DNA of 5,374 nucleotides from Treponema sp. (GTDB lineage: Bacteria; Spirochaetota; Spirochaetia; Treponematales; Treponemataceae), in assembly GCA_014804085.1 (NCBI GenBank), contig JAAVAM010000006.1, forward strand, positions 149,673 to 155,046. Direction: 5' to 3'. Within the stretch, counting starts at the first letter, position 1. The number at the start of each line of letters is the position of its first letter. The position numbers were made by a program, and so were the translations under genes. This document shows positions 4,688-5,374 of this stretch, piece after piece. The notes beneath the pieces were generated by a model. It was not told the DNA's origin. It did no database searches and saw nothing but the letters and a program-made list of their open reading frames with translations.

Positions 4688-5374
4688 TCAGAACAGCCCG
4701 AAGCCGCCGGCTTTTTTTGTCCCTGCCTTTATCCAGCTGACCAGCTGTTTGGGCGCGGGGCGTTTTTTTAGCTCGTCAATGGAGTCCAGGTAATCGCACA
4801 GCCAGCTTGCGAGCGTCGTGTCTTTGTGGGCGACCTCGGTATGCACGTCGCAGGAGATGAGCACGGGGTAGATGTTCGGGTTCTCCGCGTGCAATGCTGC
4901 CGTGTTTTCGGCAAAGGCTTTGAATGCGGCGGCGGCGGCGGACACGTGCGGGGAAGAAATCGTCCCTGCGCGGACGGCGGGATTTGCCACCGCGTCTGCC
5001 TGTGACGAATTCGCCTTGTACAGAAAGACGATTTTTGCGGCGGCGTTGCTTTCGTCGCGGGTCTTTTTCTGCTCAAAGCGCGTCAGAATTTCTTGCGTTA
5101 TATAATGGTAGCCGATTATCAGTTCGTCGATGATGCGGGCATTGTCCGTCAGGTTGCTGTGGTTGTATTCAGCGGCGACGTGCGGCTCGTCAAAAATCAG
5201 CACTGCTTCGTCCAGACGCTGCGATATGTTCAGGCAGTGCAGGAGCAGCGCGCGCGCGCTCAGCGCAGACGAACGGTTCCATGGAATTTCGGTTTTGGGC
5301 TGCTGCACGGCATAGTCCGACGGCGCGGTGATGACCGGGATGCGTCCTTTCTGCGAAACGGTTGCGGCGAATTC
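4688..5374 (-). CDS. Unrecognised cytoplasmic protein, C-terminal 228 residues; faint SDR-like resemblance
   Basis: The frame is open from the window edge at 5374 down to the TGA at 4690-4688. The GTG at 5308 is not a convincing start because the frame and sensible protein (GRIPVITAPSDYAV) continue upstream of it. No signal peptide or membrane segment is visible, so it is probably cytoplasmic. Visible features are the VLIFDEPHVAAEYN segment (nt ~5190-5150), a charged helical stretch ending RFEQKKTRDESN, then KIVFLYKAN, an alanine-rich helix (SAAAAAFKAFAEN) and NPNIYPVLISCDVH. The last part recalls the beta-strand/helix/beta-strand end of short-chain dehydrogenases (helix, then a strand before the substrate loop), but the YxxxK catalytic pair is not present. 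I would call it a degenerate Rossmann-like protein only tentatively. It is convergent with the LRR gene, with 59 bases between the stops. Confidence 0.7.
   Translation of the reverse strand, partial: EFAATVSQKGRIPVITAPSDYAVQQPKTEIPWNRSSALSARALLLHCLNISQRLDEAVLIFDEPHVAAEYNHSNLTDNARIIDELIIGYHYITQEILTRFEQKKTRDESNAAAKIVFLYKANSSQADAVANPAVRAGTISSPHVSAAAAAFKAFAENTAALHAENPNIYPVLISCDVHTEVAHKDTTLASWLCDYLDSIDELKKRPAPKQLVSWIKAGTKKAGGFGLF

Noticed and set aside
4700..4722. AGCC-GCC-GGCT plus T7 as a terminator
   Set aside because: It lies within the coding end of the minus-strand gene and the stem is only four pairs; the T run encodes lysine codons on the minus strand.
5369..5374. GAATTC at the window edge as a cloning boundary
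   Set aside because: The reading frame is open through it, and one restriction site at an edge is not evidence of an artificial junction.

Overview
The window most resembles a Treponema-type spirochaete of roughly 50% GC. The pointers are a BspA-like leucine-rich-repeat lipoprotein, a two-domain HU-like/DUF4469 protein, and a G homopolymer placed inside a promoter-like sequence, a phase-variation layout known from Treponema. This assignment is inferred from gene families; there is no marker gene in the window.

Layout from left to right. (1) 1-618 (+) is the 3' end of a gene for an unrecognised protein made of two copies of a ~98-residue domain at an exact 107-residue period. (2) 619-823 is a control region holding a promoter-like sequence whose spacer contains nine consecutive Gs, a pyrimidine-rich leader, and a terminator/attenuator-like hairpin. 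(3) 824-1543 (+) encodes the HU-like plus DUF4469 protein. (4) 1544-1922 is a gene-free stretch of 379 bases packed with structure: a 23/24-bp tandem array, competing GCTAAA/TTTAGC hairpins, a perfect 21-bp palindrome, two start-stop mini-ORFs with good Shine-Dalgarno sites, and a hairpin that abuts the next ribosome binding site. (5) 1923-2942 (+) encodes a three-domain RNA-directed protein (NYN PIN-like domain, OST-HTH/LOTUS domain, cold-shock-like domain). (6) 3063-4628 (+) is a BspA-like LRR lipoprotein gene interrupted by one in-frame TAA at 3606-3608, exactly where the repeat register calls for leucine. It is followed by a strong intrinsic terminator at 4636-4666. (7) 4688-5374 (-) is the 3' part of a convergent gene for an unrecognised cytoplasmic protein, possibly a degenerate short-chain-dehydrogenase-like fold.

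The genes do not form an obvious pathway or operon. The plus-strand genes are separated by 120-380 bases and each has its own leader. No known defence system, mobile element, CRISPR array, tRNA or rRNA is visible. The points most worth following are the poly-G promoter, the dense leader upstream of the NYN-LOTUS-CSD gene, the altered acidic motif in its NYN domain, and the single nonsense codon in an otherwise intact LRR gene.
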